A DNA stretch of 19,522 nt from Actinomycetes bacterium. GTDB lineage: Bacteria; Actinomycetota; Coriobacteriia; WRKU01; WQUG01. The notes beneath the pieces were generated by a model. That model had not been told where the DNA came from, made no database searches, and saw only the letters and a list, made by a program, of their open reading frames with translations. The DNA is taken from positions 1 to 19,522 of the forward strand of contig WQUG01000087.1 in assembly GCA_009785855.1 (NCBI GenBank), given 5' to 3'. This document shows, piece after piece, positions 1 through 6,984 of this stretch. Position 1 is the first letter of the stretch, and the number at the start of each line of letters is the position of its first letter. The position numbers were made by a program, and so were the translations under genes.

Positions 1-2
1 CA

Positions 3-506
3 GACACTCCTCCGACTATCCATGTGGAACGCCCCGTGCTCTATGTGCGCCAACCGGCAACACTCACGCTTGCTGACATCTTACGGCTGGCTGGCGTCAG
101 CATCACCGATCCGGAGGAGACCATCCCGCTCTCTGCCCTGCAGGCATCCGGTTACGAGGGCATCAAGTGGAGCGTGGTGAACTATCCCAAGGGGGATGGC
201 TACGTCATCCGCCTGAATGTGTCTGATACGCCCGGCCTGGATGCGCCCTTCCAGGAGATCGCGATCTTCGTGGAAGCTGCGGATACTCCTGTTGGCCCGC
301 CGCCTCCCAACCTGCCGCCTCCGCCTCCGGGCAAGAAGTGGGGAACTGACCCAGAGGGCAACCCCATCCTCTACATCCCGACGGCTGTGCCGCTTGCTTT
401 GCCTCAGACCGGTGACGTGCTGGTCGTAGCTCCGCTCGCCTTTGCGCTGGCGGGTCTGGGCGCACTCGCCCTGGTGAGCTTGCGTAGACGTCGGCATTCC
501 TTATAG
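3..506 (+). CDS. C-terminal part of an LPXTG sortase-anchored surface protein (5' end outside window)
   Basis: The reading frame is open back to the window edge, so this is the end of a longer protein; the GTG at 24 is probably internal. The visible part ends in a classic cell-wall sorting signal: a proline-rich stretch (about nt 290-345), the pentapeptide LPQTG at nt 399-413, a hydrophobic segment of about 20 residues, and a short basic tail (RRRR) just before the TAG stop. In known sortase substrates the T-G bond is cut and the protein is joined to peptidoglycan. The upstream portion has no domain I recognise; a beta-rich, adhesin-like repeat is possible but unproven. No sortase gene is in the window. 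The anchor call is firm; the function of the ectodomain is unknown. Confidence 0.85.
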   Translation, partial: DTPPTIHVERPVLYVRQPATLTLADILRLAGVSITDPEETIPLSALQASGYEGIKWSVVNYPKGDGYVIRLNVSDTPGLDAPFQEIAIFVEAADTPVGPPPPNLPPPPPGKKWGTDPEGNPILYIPTAVPLALPQTGDVLVVAPLAFALAGLGALALVSLRRRRHSL

Positions 507-508
507 CT

Positions 509-597
509 GATCAGAGGCGTTTCTGGGACCCCCTTCCGGCGCCTCTCGATCATATCCCCCTGTGAGCTGCCCATTCCCCTTCCCCCGGGCAGCTCAC
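509..597. terminator. Two hairpins between convergent genes, candidate bidirectional terminator
   Basis: The first stem pairs 509-519 with 540-551, with one bulged base. The second is a perfect 11-bp stem pairing 562-572 with 587-597 around a 14-nt C-rich loop. They sit between the stop of the surface protein (506) and the stop of the minus-strand AbiEii gene (594), where a shared terminator is expected. Neither stem is followed by a clear T run, so intrinsic termination is inferred from position and structure only. Confidence 0.5.
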
Positions 598-1454
598 CCC
601 AATTTGGAATACAGACTCCGGATGTCTTTTTGAAGGACGGATCGGTATTCTGGTCGCTCCAGAGTACTCTGAAGAGTCTCAGCTGGGAGGAACCGTTTCA
701 TTTGGGTCCTGAAATCGTCGCTCTCGATGATCGACGGCAATTGTTCAGTTACTCGGACGAGGTTGTGTTCGAATCGCTCCTGTTCACCGTAGTCGATCAC
801 TTTCTGCTTCTGCAGGTCGCGAGCCTGTTCAAGGTTGATGTGCGGGCGGCGCATGATCCAGAACATGTCCCAGATGTCTCGGTGGCGAATATACTGTGAG
901 CACACGAATGCAACAAGTTTATCTGCCAGGATCTCTTCAGGGGACTCAGCGAAAAGCATGACATCTTCATAGCTTGCCGGGAGTCCTTCGTAGTTGAGTT
1001 GAAGCATCTGCGCCTGTCGTGTGTAGGAGGGGATAGCGGCGACCTCCAGGGCGATCTTCTGGGAAGGAAGATCGGGACGATCAGGTATGGTGTCGATCCT
1101 GATACGCCATTTCTGGACGAGCGCGATCCGTTCTTTCGGCCCGCGGACTTCTGCGGTCACCGCATATTTGCGGGGAAGCGCCTGGGTGATACAGTCTCGC
1201 AAGTTGCTCAGGTCGCTGGTCTTGAAATCGGCGCCGCCGGAGAAATCCAGGTCTTCGCTGTAGCGAGGCGCGCCATAGCAGAGACGCAGGCAGGTCCCCC
1301 CCTGGAATACGATGTTTGAAAGCAGGCCAGCTTCCTGCATCGCCCGGAGGATCTCGTAGTGAAGAAGCTCTTTCTCGATGACCGGAAGCATCATCTGGGT
1401 GTTGTTCGTAGTGGCGATATGGCGTGCGTAGGCTGAGAAATCAATCTGTGGCAT
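594..1454 (-). CDS. AbiEii/AbiGii-family nucleotidyltransferase toxin (type IV TA system)
   Basis: 286 aa. It carries the nucleotidyltransferase signature of the AbiEii family: GGTCLRLCYG at residues 52-61 followed by RYSEDLDF at 64-71, with acidic residues D68 and D70 as the likely metal ligands. A later PEEILADKL block (about 172-180, K179) and HRDIWD (191-196) match the conserved helical part of the family. AbiEii proteins use NTP and arrest growth, and are neutralised by AbiEi through a type IV mechanism; some AbiE loci protect against phage. The start chosen is ATG 1454 because AGGAGG (1461-1466 on the minus strand) lies six bases upstream. An ATG at 1469 would give five more residues but lacks such a site. 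The gene overlaps the end of abiEi by 14 bases, so translation is probably coupled. Confidence 0.9.
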   Translation of the reverse strand: MPQIDFSAYARHIATTNNTQMMLPVIEKELLHYEILRAMQEAGLLSNIVFQGGTCLRLCYGAPRYSEDLDFSGGADFKTSDLSNLRDCITQALPRKYAVTAEVRGPKERIALVQKWRIRIDTIPDRPDLPSQKIALEVAAIPSYTRQAQMLQLNYEGLPASYEDVMLFAESPEEILADKLVAFVCSQYIRHRDIWDMFWIMRRPHINLEQARDLQKQKVIDYGEQERFEHNLVRVTEQLPSIIESDDFRTQMKRFLPAETLQSTLERPEYRSVLQKDIRSLYSKLG

Positions 1455-1980
1455 GGAGTTCCTCCTCATCGATCATGTTCAGGTTTCTTCCCGTTGAACG
1501 GAGATTGGCATAGGCGTACTGCTTGCTTGCGATGGGCAGCGGATGGTCTTCGCGATAGAGCACGCCTGCCAAGATGTCGCCTATGTTCGCCTTTGTGTGA
1601 GTGAACTCGATGACCCCAAAGGGAGTGTCGTATTCGCCGCTGCGCCCGGTAGTCATCAGGGTAACACGATCGATCGGGATCTGCGAGATGACCCCATATT
1701 GTGACAGAGCGCTTTCAAGGCTTTCATAGGTGATCTCTCCGCGCCGGAGGTTTCGGGCGATATGCTCGATGGTCGCATACCCGATGTGACGGCTGTGCGC
1801 GTAGAGGTAGACGCCGTGGGCGACACGCTCCAGGATGCCGTTCTTCACCAGTCGGGCCAGAGTCTGGTCCAGCGTCCGACCTGTCTCGTCGAAGATGATG
1901 CCCAGGTCGCTTTTGCGGAACACAGAGCGTCCCTTTCGGTCCCAGGAGGTAAGTGCTTTGATGGCGGCGTTTTGCTTCAT
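1441..1980 (-). CDS. AbiEi-family antitoxin / transcriptional regulator
   Basis: 179 aa from ATG 1980. The N-terminal half reads as a winged-helix domain (about residues 8-65, including LDQTLARLVKNGILERVAHGVYLY), the typical start of type IV antitoxin AbiEi proteins, whose helix-turn-helix usually binds repeats in its own promoter. The C-terminal half (about 75-179) matches the AbiEi C-terminal region that counters the toxin. It lies immediately upstream of and overlaps the AbiEii toxin, the standard order for this module. A GTG at 1995 in frame, with a weak TAGG five to six bases upstream, is an alternative start adding five residues; ATG 1980 has no Shine-Dalgarno and would fit a nearly leaderless mRNA. 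The family call is good; the exact start is uncertain. Confidence 0.85.
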   Translation of the reverse strand: MKQNAAIKALTSWDRKGRSVFRKSDLGIIFDETGRTLDQTLARLVKNGILERVAHGVYLYAHSRHIGYATIEHIARNLRRGEITYESLESALSQYGVISQIPIDRVTLMTTGRSGEYDTPFGVIEFTHTKANIGDILAGVLYREDHPLPIASKQYAYANLRSTGRNLNMIDEEELHATD

Positions 1981-1985
1981 ATTTC

Positions 1986-2073
1986 TATAGTACACGAAAA
2001 CCTATTGAAAAGATAGTATTCGCGTAGACCTGATGCCGGTCGCTTGCGAGGTTCAGAGACAGGTGTATACTAT
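1986..2073. promoter_or_regulatory. Divergent control region with three TACTAT boxes between the two TA modules
   Basis: TACTAT occurs on the minus strand at 1986-1991 and 2013-2018 (20 bp between them), and TATACTAT occurs on the plus strand at 2066-2073. The minus-strand copies could be -10 elements or AbiEi operator half-sites for the abiE pair. No good -35 was found for either one. The boxes are direct repeats relative to the abiE transcript, which fits autoregulation, but binding is inferred. Confidence 0.4.
2044..2071 (+). promoter_or_regulatory. Putative sigma-70-type promoter of the Phd/PIN operon
   Basis: TTGCGA (2044-2049, 4 of 6 to consensus) is separated by 16 bp from TATACT (2066-2071, 5 of 6). 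A strong ribosome site AAGGAG (2085-2090) follows, six bases before ATG 2097. The expected transcript start is about 2078, giving a short leader. Confidence 0.55.
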
Positions 2074-2096
2074 AAGCACACGGTAAGGAGCACATT

Positions 2097-2417
2097 ATGG
2101 TATTCATGACAACACGGGAACTGCGCACCAACACCAGGGAGTTGTGGGATGCCCTGGACGAAAAGCGCGAGATCGTGCTGACCCACAACGGCAAGCCGCG
2201 GGCCATAGTGATCAGCACCGATCCGGCGGAGGTGGAGGAGACCTTGCGCATGATCCGCAGTGCGCGCGCGATGAAGGCTTGGTATGAGATCCGTGCACAA
2301 TCTGCGGCAAACGGCACCGGAGATATGAGTCTTGATGAGATCAACGAGATCATCGCTGAGACACGGGCAGAGATGCGTGCAAAGGCGGAAAAAGGTGCTC
2401 AGGAGAAGGTTGCATGA
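2097..2417 (+). CDS. Phd/YefM-family antitoxin
   Basis: 106 aa. The N-terminal 50 residues (TTRELRTNTRELWDALDEKR, then IVLTHNGKPRAIVIS) form the usual Phd/YefM fold, which dimerises and binds operator DNA. The rest is a charged helical tail (about 55-106) that in this family wraps around and blocks the toxin. It starts at ATG 2097 with AAGGAG six bases upstream; a second ATG at 2106 is possible but less well placed. Its TGA overlaps the ATG of the PIN gene by four bases, the arrangement expected of a type II antitoxin-toxin pair. It is likely to repress its own promoter, perhaps at the TATACTAT box. The family assignment is confident; the pairing is inferred from context. Confidence 0.88.
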   Translation: MVFMTTRELRTNTRELWDALDEKREIVLTHNGKPRAIVISTDPAEVEETLRMIRSARAMKAWYEIRAQSAANGTGDMSLDEINEIIAETRAEMRAKAEKGAQEKVA

Positions 2418-2818
2418 CCGCAGGCATGCCGCAGCAGGTTGTGCTTGATACAAACGTTTTTGTATCAGGGATGCTAGCTGCAAAAGAATCACCGCCCGTT
2501 CAGCTGATCAGGTTTGTTCAGACCGGTTTCTTGAAGATCTTTTATGACTGGCGCATATTGGCTGAATACCACGAAGTAATGGCACGTCCTGCATTTGGTT
2601 TCAATCCGATGACACTGGATAATCTTTTTGAGATGATCGAGAGCTACGGTTTCGATGTCGATCCGTTTCATGTTGATATCGAGTTCCTGGATGAAACAGA
2701 CCGTCCCTTCTATGAAGTGGCGAAACTCTGTTTTTGTCCCTTGGTGACGGGCAATCTGAAGCATTTTCCTGCGGAGGACTGGATCATGAGTCCTGCGCAG
2801 TATCTTGAGGGGCTCTAG
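2414..2818 (+). CDS. PIN-domain ribonuclease toxin (COG1569-like putative TA toxin)
   Basis: 134 aa, close to the usual size of single-domain PIN toxins. VVLDTNVFVSGML (residues 9-21) carries the first catalytic Asp, D12. E51 or E54 and D93/D96 (in LDETDRPFYEVA) supply the other expected metal ligands. The final motif reads LVTGNLKHFP, with Asn114 where many VapC-type enzymes have Asp; this variant is common in the COG1569-like branch as far as I recall. PIN toxins cut RNA using Mg or Mn. The start overlaps the antitoxin stop (ATGA). The gene is AT-rich compared with the right half of the window. Its stop codon overlaps that of the convergent ABC exporter. The target RNA is unknown. Confidence 0.85.
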   Translation: MTAGMPQQVVLDTNVFVSGMLAAKESPPVQLIRFVQTGFLKIFYDWRILAEYHEVMARPAFGFNPMTLDNLFEMIESYGFDVDPFHVDIEFLDETDRPFYEVAKLCFCPLVTGNLKHFPAEDWIMSPAQYLEGL

Positions 2819-4629
2819 TCCAGGCCTTCGAACTGGAGCTTGTAGTAGTGGGCATAGAGGCCGTCCTTCTCCAGGAGCTCGGTGTGCGAGCCCTGTTCGC
2901 GCACCTGGCCGTTCGTGATCACGAGGATGCTGTCGGCGTTCTTGATGGTGGACAGGCGGTGCGCGATCACGAGCGTCGTGCGACCGTGTGACAGGCGCTC
3001 CAGCGAGTGCTGGACGTAGCGCTCGCTCTCGTTGTCGAGCGCGCTCGTGGCCTCGTCCAGGATCAGTATCGGAGGATCCTTGAGGAACACGCGCGCGATG
3101 GCGATGCGCTGCTTCTGGCCGCCGGAGAGTCTCACGCCGCGCTCGCCGACGTCGGTGTCATAGCCCTGCGGCAGCGAGCTGATGAAGTCGTGGATGTTCG
3201 CGTCGCGAGCGGCCTGTTCGACTTCTTCGACGGTGGCGTCGGGGCGTCCGTAGGCGATGTTCTCTCCGATGCTGCCAGAGAAGAGATAGACCTCCTGCTG
3301 CACGATGCCGATGGCAGAGCGCAGTGAGGCGAGCGTGACGTCGCCCGTGTTCTGGCCGTCGATCGTGATCGCGCCTGCGCGGAGCTCGTAGAAGCGCGGC
3401 AGGAGCGAGCAGAGCGTCGTCTTGCCGCCGCCCGAGGGCCCGACCAGCGCGACGGTACTGCCGGCCGGTATCTCGAAGTCGATGCGGTTGATGACGTCGG
3501 GCTCATCGTTATAGCCGAAGCTGACAGCGCGGTAGGCGATCTTGTCCCGCAGGCCATCGGTCGCGGCTTTGAGCGCGACCGCGTCGGGCTTCTCGGTGAT
3601 GTCGGGATGCTCGCTCAAGACCTCAAGCAGGCGCCGGAAGCCCGCGTAGCCCTGCTGAAAGAGCTCGGTGAACTCGACAAGGAGCTTGATGGGGCTCATG
3701 AACATCGTGATATAGAGCGCATAGACCGCCAGATCGGTCACGCTCAGCTGCCCGCGCGCGATGAAGAAGCCGCCGCAGACGAGCACGGCGGCGTAGAGCA
3801 GGCCCTGCGAGAAGAGGTTCAGCGAGCCGAAGCTCGCCATCGTGCGGTAGGCGCGTGCCTTCGACTCCAAGAAGAGCACGTTGCCCTCGCTGAACTTGCG
3901 GCGCTCAATACGTTCGTTCGTGAAGCTCTTGACGACCCGGATGCCGGCCAGCGTGTCCTGCAGGCGCGCGTTGACGCCTGCCATCTTGACGCGGTTGTCG
4001 AAGAAGGCCGCGCCCATCTGGCGGTTCTTGTAGTAGCTGAGCGCCAGTATCGCGAGCGTGATGACCAGCAGGATCGCGGTCATCACGGGGTTGATGAAGA
4101 ACAGGATCGTCAGCGAGCCGGTGGTCATGAGAACGGCGATGAGCAGGTTCTCGGGGCCGTGGTGGGCGAGCTCTGAGATGTCGAAGAGATCCGAGATGAG
4201 CTTGCTCATCATCTCGCCGGTGTTGTTGCGGTCATAGTAGCTGAAAGAGAGCCGCTGGTACTGGTCGAAGAGGTCCTGGCGCATCGCGGTCTCCATGCGC
4301 GCGCCCATGAGATGTCCCCAGTAGGTGATGAAGTACTGCGCGCCGTAAGAGAGGGCGGCCAGCGCGAGCATCCCCAGAGCGATGATCCAGAGCGCGCCGT
4401 AGATCTTGTCTGCCGGTCCGGCGAAGAGCGTGGTCGTAAGCCAGCGCAGGATCAAGGGGAAGGCGAGGCTGACGGCAGAGACGATAAGCGCGCAGAACAG
4501 GTCGAAGGCTAGAAGGCCCTTGAAGGGAGCGTAGTAGCTGGCGAACTTGCGCGCGACCGTGCGGAAAGGCACGGAGGCGCCGGTGTAGGCGTCGACGCCG
4601 GCTGATGCTGTGACGGTCGTGCGGGGCAT
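2815..4629 (-). CDS. ABC exporter half-transporter (MsbA/LmrA-type, fused membrane and ATPase domains)
   Basis: 604 aa. An N-terminal membrane domain with about six predicted helices (roughly residues 40-330, starting LLAFDLFCALIVSAVSLAFP) precedes the ATPase domain. The ATPase has Walker A GPSGGGKT at 397-404, a Q loop in IGIVQQEVYLFSG, signature LSGGQ at 501-505, Walker B LILDEATSALD and the switch His in VIAHRLST. Half-transporters of this type homodimerise, or pair with a second half, and export lipids, drugs or peptides; no partner gene is adjacent, so a homodimer is likely. Start: ATG 4629, preceded by AAAGGA four bases upstream. The frame stays open for another 65 codons but these only translate the palindromic repeats, so they are excluded. 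The substrate cannot be told from sequence. Confidence 0.92.
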   Translation of the reverse strand: MPRTTVTASAGVDAYTGASVPFRTVARKFASYYAPFKGLLAFDLFCALIVSAVSLAFPLILRWLTTTLFAGPADKIYGALWIIALGMLALAALSYGAQYFITYWGHLMGARMETAMRQDLFDQYQRLSFSYYDRNNTGEMMSKLISDLFDISELAHHGPENLLIAVLMTTGSLTILFFINPVMTAILLVITLAILALSYYKNRQMGAAFFDNRVKMAGVNARLQDTLAGIRVVKSFTNERIERRKFSEGNVLFLESKARAYRTMASFGSLNLFSQGLLYAAVLVCGGFFIARGQLSVTDLAVYALYITMFMSPIKLLVEFTELFQQGYAGFRRLLEVLSEHPDITEKPDAVALKAATDGLRDKIAYRAVSFGYNDEPDVINRIDFEIPAGSTVALVGPSGGGKTTLCSLLPRFYELRAGAITIDGQNTGDVTLASLRSAIGIVQQEVYLFSGSIGENIAYGRPDATVEEVEQAARDANIHDFISSLPQGYDTDVGERGVRLSGGQKQRIAIARVFLKDPPILILDEATSALDNESERYVQHSLERLSHGRTTLVIAHRLSTIKNADSILVITNGQVREQGSHTELLEKDGLYAHYYKLQFEGLD

Positions 4630-4660
4630 GACGTCCTTTCTGTGCTTGTGCAGCTCTGAG

Positions 4661-4882
4661 GGCAGGGGGGTTCGTTCGCGTACGCGAGCAACCCCCCCTG
4701 CCTCCCACTGGCAGGTCTGTCTGCAGGGGGGTTCGTTCGCGTACGCGAGCAAACCCCCCTGCCATCCGCTTGCAGGTCTGTCGGCGAGGGGTTCGTTCGC
4801 GTACGCGAGCGACCCCCTCGCCACCCACTGGCAGGCTTGAAGGCAAGGGGGCTCAGGCGACGGGTCGAGCGACCCCCTCGCC
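4661..4882. repeat. Four-unit tandem array of palindromes with a CGCGTACGCG core
   Basis: Units lie at 4661-4702, 4723-4762, 4783-4822 and 4842-4882, spaced about 60 bp. Each has a G-rich left arm (for example GGCAGGGGGG), a near-palindromic centre built on TTCGTTCGCGTACGCGAGC, and a complementary C-rich right arm. Stems are 9-10 bp perfect in the first three; the fourth has a decayed centre and one arm mismatch. Arms change together (GGCAG/CTGCC, GGCGAG/CTCGCC), which suggests selection for pairing. Similar 20-bp linkers containing GGCAGGTCTG separate them. The array fills most of the 345-bp gap between the ABC exporter and ferritin; 4883-4974 holds only the ferritin leader. A CRISPR is ruled out because no variable spacers are present. 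Confidence 0.9.
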
Positions 4883-4974
4883 TCCCACTCGTGTCTCCTA
4901 TGCTACTACTTCCAGCTTTACACGGGAGTGTTCGACATCGAGTAGAATGATAACGAGAAACGAGGAGGTCTGTC

Positions 4975-5502
4975 ATGTTCGCACCGGAAGTCGAGAAGCT
5001 GCTCAACGAGCAGATCGTCGCCGAGATCTATTCGGCCAACCTGTACCTGTCGATGTCGGCCTGGCTGCGCGAGAAGAACCTCGACGGCTACGGTCACTGG
5101 TACTATGTGCAATACAAAGAGGAGATGGACCATGCGCTCATCTTCTTCAACTTCATCCTCAACGCGGGCGGCTCGGTGGAGCTCGGCGCCATCGAGGCGC
5201 CGCCGACCGGGTTCGCAAGCCTTGAAGCGATCCTGCAGCAGACGCTCGAGCACGAGCAGTCGGTGACCGCGCTCATCTATGCGATCGTCGAGGAGGCCCA
5301 GGAGGTTCGGGACTTCAAGACGACGCAGTTCCTGGACTGGTTCGTCAAGGAGCAGGTCGAGGAGGAGGACAACGCTTCGACCAACATCGGGCGGTATCAG
5401 ACCTTCGGCGGGGACAGCATGGGCCTGCACACGCTTGACCAGGAGATGGGCGCGCGCGTCTACGTACAGACCGCCCAGCTCGCTTTAGTCGAGAACGCCT
5501 GA
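4975..5502 (+). CDS. ftnA: Ferritin (non-haem, FtnA-like)
   Basis: 175 aa, the normal length for bacterial ferritin. The ferroxidase ligands are in place at family positions: E17, E50, H53 and E94, with Q127 and E130 nearby. Bacterial ferritins assemble into 24-subunit shells in the cytoplasm, oxidise Fe(II) and store it as ferric mineral, protecting against iron-driven oxidative damage. AGGAGG at 4963-4968 lies six bases before ATG 4975. A TAGAAT at 4943-4948 could be a -10 element, but no matching -35 at the normal distance was found, and no clear DtxR/IdeR-type iron box is visible. The last 18 bases overlap the convergent acyltransferase gene. The gene stands alone as a transcription unit. 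The call is very secure. Confidence 0.95.
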   Translation: MFAPEVEKLLNEQIVAEIYSANLYLSMSAWLREKNLDGYGHWYYVQYKEEMDHALIFFNFILNAGGSVELGAIEAPPTGFASLEAILQQTLEHEQSVTALIYAIVEEAQEVRDFKTTQFLDWFVKEQVEEEDNASTNIGRYQTFGGDSMGLHTLDQEMGARVYVQTAQLALVENA

Positions 5503-6729
5503 ATCCAGCTTATAGAGCTCTTCGGTCGCCAGTGATATCTTCGTGATCGAGAACTTCTCTGCCTGCGGAAAGAGATAGAGCGTGTCGTTGTTCGTGTTCA
5601 GATCGATACAGTCGCCTCTGCCCTTGTAGTCGTATTCGATGTGGCAGGAGTAGAGCTCGCGCACGCTCCAGTGTTGCGTGAACGGCTTTCCCTGGCAGAC
5701 GCCCGTCAGCGTGAACCCGTCTGCGGAGTGCGTTAGTTTGCCGGGGTCCTCGAAGACCACGAAGCCCTTCGCGTTGGGCAGCGACTCGATGCGGACCTCG
5801 GCTTCGAAGCCATAGGCGCCGGATTCGACCTCGCGGCGCACGTTGGCGCGCTGCCACTCGTACCAGTCCGGGATGTGGCTGAACTCAGTGGCGCCGGAGG
5901 TCGCGCGCAGCTCACCGAGCTCGGTCATCTCCCAGCTCTTCTCGCAGTGGTCGCAGTGCAGATGGACGCCCTCCGACGTCATCTCGTATTCTGTCTGGCA
6001 GGCCGGGCACTGGTAGAGCACCTTGTGCAGGCCCTCGGCGCGGTCCTTCTTCGTGATGCGCACGCCGTGCTCCTTTTGCCAGGCGAAGTCGTCGTAGATG
6101 AAGGTGCTGCTGAGGCGCGTGTTGATCTCGTCGACGGGAAGCATCCTGACCTCATCTTGTGAGAGCAGTTGTTTCATCTCTGCCTGGATCGGTCTCGCGC
6201 CGCGGTTGCCCACATGCCAGAAGGGCGAGTTGACGTGATGGCCGTGCATGATCAGCGTGACGACCGGCACGTCCATCTTCTTGACCATCTTGCCCAGGGC
6301 TTCCGGCAGCATCGCTGCCGTGCCGCAGAGCGAATAGCGCGCCTCGGGGAACTGGACCTGGATCGTGCCGGCGCGTGCCCCGGCGAGCATCCCCTTGACG
6401 GCCGAGATGTTGCGCGTGAACTTGCGGGCGCAGATGCCGCCAGCCGGGCGCAGCAGCCACTCGATGCCGATGAAGCCGTCGATGGCCACCACGTAGTTGG
6501 CCTGATGCGGGAAGATCGCTCGCGACATGATCATGAAGTCCATGAAGGAGTTGTGGTTGCATAGCAGGAAGTAGGGCGGCTTGAGGTCCGTGGGCAGGCC
6601 GCTCTTGTCGATGCGGCTGCGATGGCGCCAGGATTTGGGGAAGCTGATCGCCCAGATGATCGGCGCCAGGACACGCCAGGGCTTGCAGGGTTTGCGCTCC
6701 ATGTCGAAGCGGGTGAACTCACCGATCAT
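5485..6729 (-). CDS. 1-acylglycerol-3-phosphate acyltransferase-like protein with internal zinc ribbon
   Basis: 414 aa. The PlsC-type catalytic block is present: NHNSFMDF gives the HX4D motif (H59, D64), and FPEARYS (127-133) matches the FPEG-type glycerol-phosphate site, with Ala for Gly. A four-cysteine zinc ribbon follows at C241, C244, C259 and C262, and then a beta-rich C-terminal region of about 140 residues that I do not recognise. PlsC-family enzymes acylate lysophosphatidate or other acceptors at the membrane. The added ribbon and tail make this a longer variant than a standard PlsC (about 250 aa), and its acceptor is uncertain. Start: ATG 6729, seven bases after AAGGA. The open frame continues upstream through the tRNA gene, which is not coding. 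It may be co-transcribed with the tRNA. Confidence 0.8.
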   Translation of the reverse strand: MIGEFTRFDMERKPCKPWRVLAPIIWAISFPKSWRHRSRIDKSGLPTDLKPPYFLLCNHNSFMDFMIMSRAIFPHQANYVVAIDGFIGIEWLLRPAGGICARKFTRNISAVKGMLAGARAGTIQVQFPEARYSLCGTAAMLPEALGKMVKKMDVPVVTLIMHGHHVNSPFWHVGNRGARPIQAEMKQLLSQDEVRMLPVDEINTRLSSTFIYDDFAWQKEHGVRITKKDRAEGLHKVLYQCPACQTEYEMTSEGVHLHCDHCEKSWEMTELGELRATSGATEFSHIPDWYEWQRANVRREVESGAYGFEAEVRIESLPNAKGFVVFEDPGKLTHSADGFTLTGVCQGKPFTQHWSVRELYSCHIEYDYKGRGDCIDLNTNNDTLYLFPQAEKFSITKISLATEELYKLDSGVLD

Positions 6730-6826
6730 GTAGTGGTCCTTGCCGTGAAGCCCCTCGTCCGGGCTGGATGTGCAGAGCGTCTTATTGTACCGGAAACGGA
6801 AGAAGGGCGGGAAGGGCTCTGCGAGT

Positions 6827-6911
6827 TGGTGCGGGCGGGGGGATTTGAACCCCCACGAGCGAAGCTCACCAGGACCTAAACCTGGCGCGTCTGCCGTTCC
6901 GCCACGCCCGC
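6827..6911 (-). tRNA. tRNA-Leu, anticodon UAG (reads CUN codons)
   Basis: Read on the minus strand: acceptor stem GCGGGCG/CGCCCGC (6905-6911 with 6831-6837), discriminator A at 6830 and an encoded CCA at 6827-6829. The anticodon stem CCAGG/CCTGG flanks loop TTTAGGT, with anticodon TAG at 6876-6878. There is a long variable arm (GAGC-TTC-GCTC) typical of class II tRNA-Leu, and a T arm GGGGGTTCAAATCCCCC. All arms fold, so the gene appears functional. It lies about 98 bp upstream of the acyltransferase start on the same strand. Confidence 0.97.
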
Positions 6912-6923
6912 ACGCTGGCCTCA

Positions 6924-6929
6924 AGTATA
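6924..6929 (-). promoter_or_regulatory. Candidate -10 element for tRNA-Leu
   Basis: TATACT on the minus strand ends about 12 bases before the first tRNA base. No convincing -35 hexamer sits 16-18 bp upstream. Placement supports a promoter; the evidence is limited to one hexamer. Confidence 0.4.
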
Positions 6930-6984
6930 ACTGAACCCGGAAGCGCAGCGACGTGAATGGGCGCGCTCAGAGACACGCTGCGGG

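Noticed and set aside
4630..4824. N-terminal extension of the ABC exporter frame
   Set aside because: The 65 extra codons only translate the palindromic repeats; ATG 4629 has its own ribosome site and family-typical length.
4661..4882. CRISPR array
   Set aside because: The ~60-bp period has similar, not unique, linkers and long palindromic repeats; no cas genes are near.
4943..4948. Ferritin promoter -10 (TAGAAT)
   Set aside because: No -35 at 16-18 bp (nearest TTTACA is 20 bp away), so it was mentioned but not called as a separate promoter.
6730..6924. Extension of the acyltransferase frame upstream
   Set aside because: It would read through the tRNA-Leu gene; ATG 6729 has AAGGA seven bases upstream.
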